Assembly (NCBI RefSeq): GCF_010104355.1
Contig: NZ_CP044972.1
Span: forward strand, 1,240,001 to 1,304,000
Source: Hydrogenophaga sp. PBL-H3
Lineage (GTDB): Bacteria > Pseudomonadota > Gammaproteobacteria > Burkholderiales > Burkholderiaceae_C
Direction: 5' to 3'
Length of the DNA stretch: 64,000 bases
In this document: in pieces, positions 62,009 through 64,000 of the stretch
Position numbering within the stretch: the first letter of the stretch is position 1
Layout: each line of letters opens with the position of its first letter
Made by a program: the position numbers and the translations under genes
Notes under the pieces: model-generated
The model's input: only the letters and a program-made list of their open reading frames with translations
Databases searched by the model: none
What the model was told of the DNA's origin: nothing

Positions 62009-62470
62009 ATGACCAAGACCAAGTCAGCTGCCCCAGAAGATTCCGCTCTGTTCCTCGGCAACCAGCTGTGCTTTGCGCTGTATGCCGCGTCCTTGGCCAT
62101 GAGCAAGACCTACCGGCCGCTGTTGGCGCCCCTGGGTCTCACCTTCCCTCAATACGTCGTCATGATGGCGCTTTGGGAGCACAAACAACTCACTGCCGGC
62201 GCACTGGCACAAACAGTGGCACTGGACGCCGGCACATTGGTCCCACTGGTGCGCAAGCTGGTCGTCCAGGGTCTACTGCAGCGGGAACGCAGCACGGAAG
62301 ACGATCGCTCGGTGATCATTTCCCTCACACCCGCAGGCAAAGCGCTCCAGAAACGTGCCCATGCCGTGTATGCCCAGGCCGCATGCGCAACGCAGTGCTC
62401 GCTCCAGCAACGCCAAGCGTTGACCGCTCAGCTCCAGGTATTGCGTGCGGCGCTGACCCAATCCCCCTGA
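62009..62470 (+). CDS. ohrR: OhrR-type MarR family transcriptional regulator
   Basis: A 153-residue winged-helix repressor. FLGNQLCFALYAASLAMSK near the N-terminus carries Cys21, which matches the organic-peroxide-sensing Cys of OhrR; the Tyr residues that hydrogen-bond to it (YAAS, TYRP) are also present. The winged helix spans about residues 60-110 (LTAGALAQTVALDAGTLVP). OhrR normally releases DNA when the Cys is oxidised. Usually it controls an ohr peroxidase gene, but here the next gene, 74 bases on, is an exported dienelactone hydrolase. Symbol assigned by sequence pattern only. Confidence 0.85.
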   Translation: MTKTKSAAPEDSALFLGNQLCFALYAASLAMSKTYRPLLAPLGLTFPQYVVMMALWEHKQLTAGALAQTVALDAGTLVPLVRKLVVQGLLQRERSTEDDRSVIISLTPAGKALQKRAHAVYAQAACATQCSLQQRQALTAQLQVLRAALTQSP

Positions 62471-62544
62471 AGTGCATGGCACGCACCGCGTTCCATGCAC
62501 CAAGATTTTCCAACCCGCAACCGCCAGCAACCCAAGGAGCTTTC

Positions 62545-63438
62545 ATGAAACTGATGGACTACGGCCTCAAGCCAATCGACTTCCAGAACCCCCCTCAAGC
62601 CGCATCCGTCCACCCCTCGCGCCGTGGATTCGTCATGACCTCCCTCGCATCGGGTTTCGCCCTGGCATCCAATCCGGTGCTGGCCCAGGCCATCGTCACC
62701 GACAGCAAGGGCTTGGTGGCTGGCGAGGTCAGCGTGCCTGTGGCCGACGGCAAGATGCCCGCCTACCGGGCCATGCCCGCAGGGCCTGGCAAGTTCCCGG
62801 TGATCCTCGTGGTGCAGGAAATCTTTGGCGTGCACGAGCACATCAAAGACATGTGCCGGCGTTACGCCAAGCAGGGCTACTACGCCATTGCCCCGGAAAT
62901 GTTTGCACGCCAGGGCGACGTGTCGAAGATGACCGACATTCAGTCGATCCTCTCGCAGGTGGTCTCCAAAGTGCCGGACGCCCAGGTGTGCGCCGACCTC
63001 GATGCCACCCTGGCCTTCGCACGCGCCAGCGGCAAGGCCGATGCCAAGCGCACGGGTCTGGTGGGTTACTGCTGGGGTGGCCGCACGGCGTGGGTCTACG
63101 CGCGGCACAACAGCAAGCTGAACGCTGCGGTGGCGTACTACGGTTTGCTCGAAGGTCTGAAGACGCCCGACCTGCGTCCTGAAGATCCGATCGACTTTGC
63201 CGACCAGATCAAGGTGCCGGTGCTGGGCCTGTATTCCGGCATCGATGCCTTCGTCAAGCAGGAGACCATCGCCAAGATGCGCGGCCTGATCAACAAGGGC
63301 GGAAGCGGCTCGGAGATCGTGGTGTTTCCCAACGTCGACCACGGCTTCAACGCCGACTACCGACCCAGCTACGACAAGTCGGCTGCCACGTACGCCCAGA
63401 AGCTGGCCAACGACTGGCTGAAAAAGCACAAGGTCTGA
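62545..63438 (+). CDS. Exported dienelactone hydrolase family protein
   Basis: A 297-residue alpha/beta hydrolase with a twin-arginine signal (SRRGFVMTSLASGFALASN, cut after VLAQA), so it should be folded before export to the periplasm. The triad is Cys in GYCWGGR, Asp in LYSGIDAF and His in NVDHGFNADYRPSY. AAGGAG lies seven bases before the ATG. It follows the OhrR-like gene in the same direction without a promoter I can see, so it is likely under the same control. Substrate unknown; a lactone or ester formed during oxidative stress is one idea. Confidence 0.88.
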   Translation: MKLMDYGLKPIDFQNPPQAASVHPSRRGFVMTSLASGFALASNPVLAQAIVTDSKGLVAGEVSVPVADGKMPAYRAMPAGPGKFPVILVVQEIFGVHEHIKDMCRRYAKQGYYAIAPEMFARQGDVSKMTDIQSILSQVVSKVPDAQVCADLDATLAFARASGKADAKRTGLVGYCWGGRTAWVYARHNSKLNAAVAYYGLLEGLKTPDLRPEDPIDFADQIKVPVLGLYSGIDAFVKQETIAKMRGLINKGGSGSEIVVFPNVDHGFNADYRPSYDKSAATYAQKLANDWLKKHKV

Positions 63439-63732
63439 GGTCTCGGCCGATGCGGCTGCCACTGCAACCAGGCCGCGGACCGTGCAGTGGCAAAAAGACG
63501 AGGGTGCGGCCGGTTTCGGTGGCACTGCGGTCGCTTGAGGGCAGGCTCCCGCATCGAATACTGGTCCTCAGCGGGACGCATGGAGCTCTTGCTACGAACG
63601 TCCGAGATCAGTGGCGGATTCAAGCGGTCGCTCGGTATGGCTGCCCGCGGCCTCCAGCGGTCAGTTGACGACGACCTCTCGAAAGTCGTCCCTGCACACG
63701 GTGGGCGAGACATCGCATCTCGCCGTACCCCC

Positions 63733-64000
63733 TCACTCCGCCGTGATCTTGCGCTCCCTGATGATCGCGCCAAACCGCTGCGAATCGTCCGCACCGCGCT
63801 TGCCGAACTCGGCCGGCGTGAGCGCCAGCGCTTCGCCACCCAGCGCCGTGATGCGGTCCTTCACAGCGGCCGTGGCCAGGATCTTGTTGATCTCGGTGTT
63901 GAGCTTGGTGATCACGCTCTGCGGCGTGGCGGCGGGGGCGTAGAAGCCGAACACGGAGTCGGCGTCAAAACCCTTCAGGCCGGCTTCATCGAGCGTGGGC
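63733..64000 (-). CDS. Tripartite tricarboxylate transporter binding protein, partial
   Basis: The last 89 residues of a Bug-type (TctC) periplasmic solute-binding protein; the rest lies beyond the right edge. LDEAGLKGF, VFGFYAPAATPQSVITKLN and the C-terminal helix with FGKRGADDSQRFGAIIRE are typical. Such proteins, very numerous in Comamonadaceae and relatives, bind carboxylates or aromatic acids for TTT permeases or remain orphan. The 294 bases between it and the convergent hydrolase gene hold no gene I recognise. Confidence 0.88.
   Translation of the reverse strand, partial: PTLDEAGLKGFDADSVFGFYAPAATPQSVITKLNTEINKILATAAVKDRITALGGEALALTPAEFGKRGADDSQRFGAIIRERKITAE

Noticed and set aside
1-64000. 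CRISPR array, rRNA or tRNA genes
   Set aside because: No regularly spaced short repeats and no rRNA or tRNA-like sequence were noticed on either strand; a covariance-model scan would settle the tRNA question.

Overview
The window looks like chromosome of a high-GC betaproteobacterium of the order Burkholderiales, most probably Comamonadaceae (a Hydrogenophaga-like genus is my best guess, not proven). The reasons are the gene families and their order (dapA-bamC, a TakPQM-type TRAP transporter, urtABCDE, two circularly permuted ATP-grasp/alpha-E loci, a Bug-type binding protein at the right edge) and a dispersed GC-rich intergenic repeat of a kind I associate with that family.

Positions 1-26,600 are mostly core metabolism and housekeeping: a dienelactone hydrolase cut by the left edge, a ZIP metal transporter, a PAS/GAF histidine kinase, 3-mercaptopyruvate sulfurtransferase, a DMT permease and a Rieske oxygenase; then xseB-ispA-dxs (isoprenoid precursors), a TRAP transporter for alpha-keto acids, dut, slyD facing roxA across only 14 bp, bamC with dapA, an MFS-small peptide-methyltransferase operon with overlapping codons, parE, parC and a RidA protein.

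Positions 26,600-43,100 hold two versions of the circularly permuted ATP-grasp/alpha-E/transglutaminase system. The first, on the minus strand, has a fused ATP-grasp-alpha-E protein between two transglutaminase-type proteins, one carrying DUF2126. The second, on the plus strand, has separate ATP-grasp and alpha-E genes. Between them lie comEC and a flavin monooxygenase gene with a divergent-class (sigma-54) promoter and palindromic activator sites just behind its presumed enhancer-binding regulator. Positions 43,100-50,430 carry a RhuM-like gene, the urea ABC transporter urtABCDE (with a REP-like inverted repeat inside the urtC reading frame) and a glutaredoxin.

Positions 50,430-59,720 are a mobile, decayed region: a frameshifted IS91-type transposase, a foreign segment with a truncated ABC ATPase, an intact alpha/beta hydrolase and a broken ketopantoate reductase, a truncated tyrosine recombinase, an 88%-identical remnant of a dienelactone hydrolase, an intact recombinase-plus-IS91-transposase element, and an IS5-family element inserted exactly at the end of that element with a TA duplication. 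Positions 59,720-64,000 return to ordinary genes: a GlxA/AraC regulator divergent from an ABM-type protein, an OhrR-type MarR regulator with a perfect operator over its own -10 box, a Tat-exported dienelactone hydrolase, and the end of a tricarboxylate-type binding protein. I saw no rRNA, tRNA or CRISPR array.
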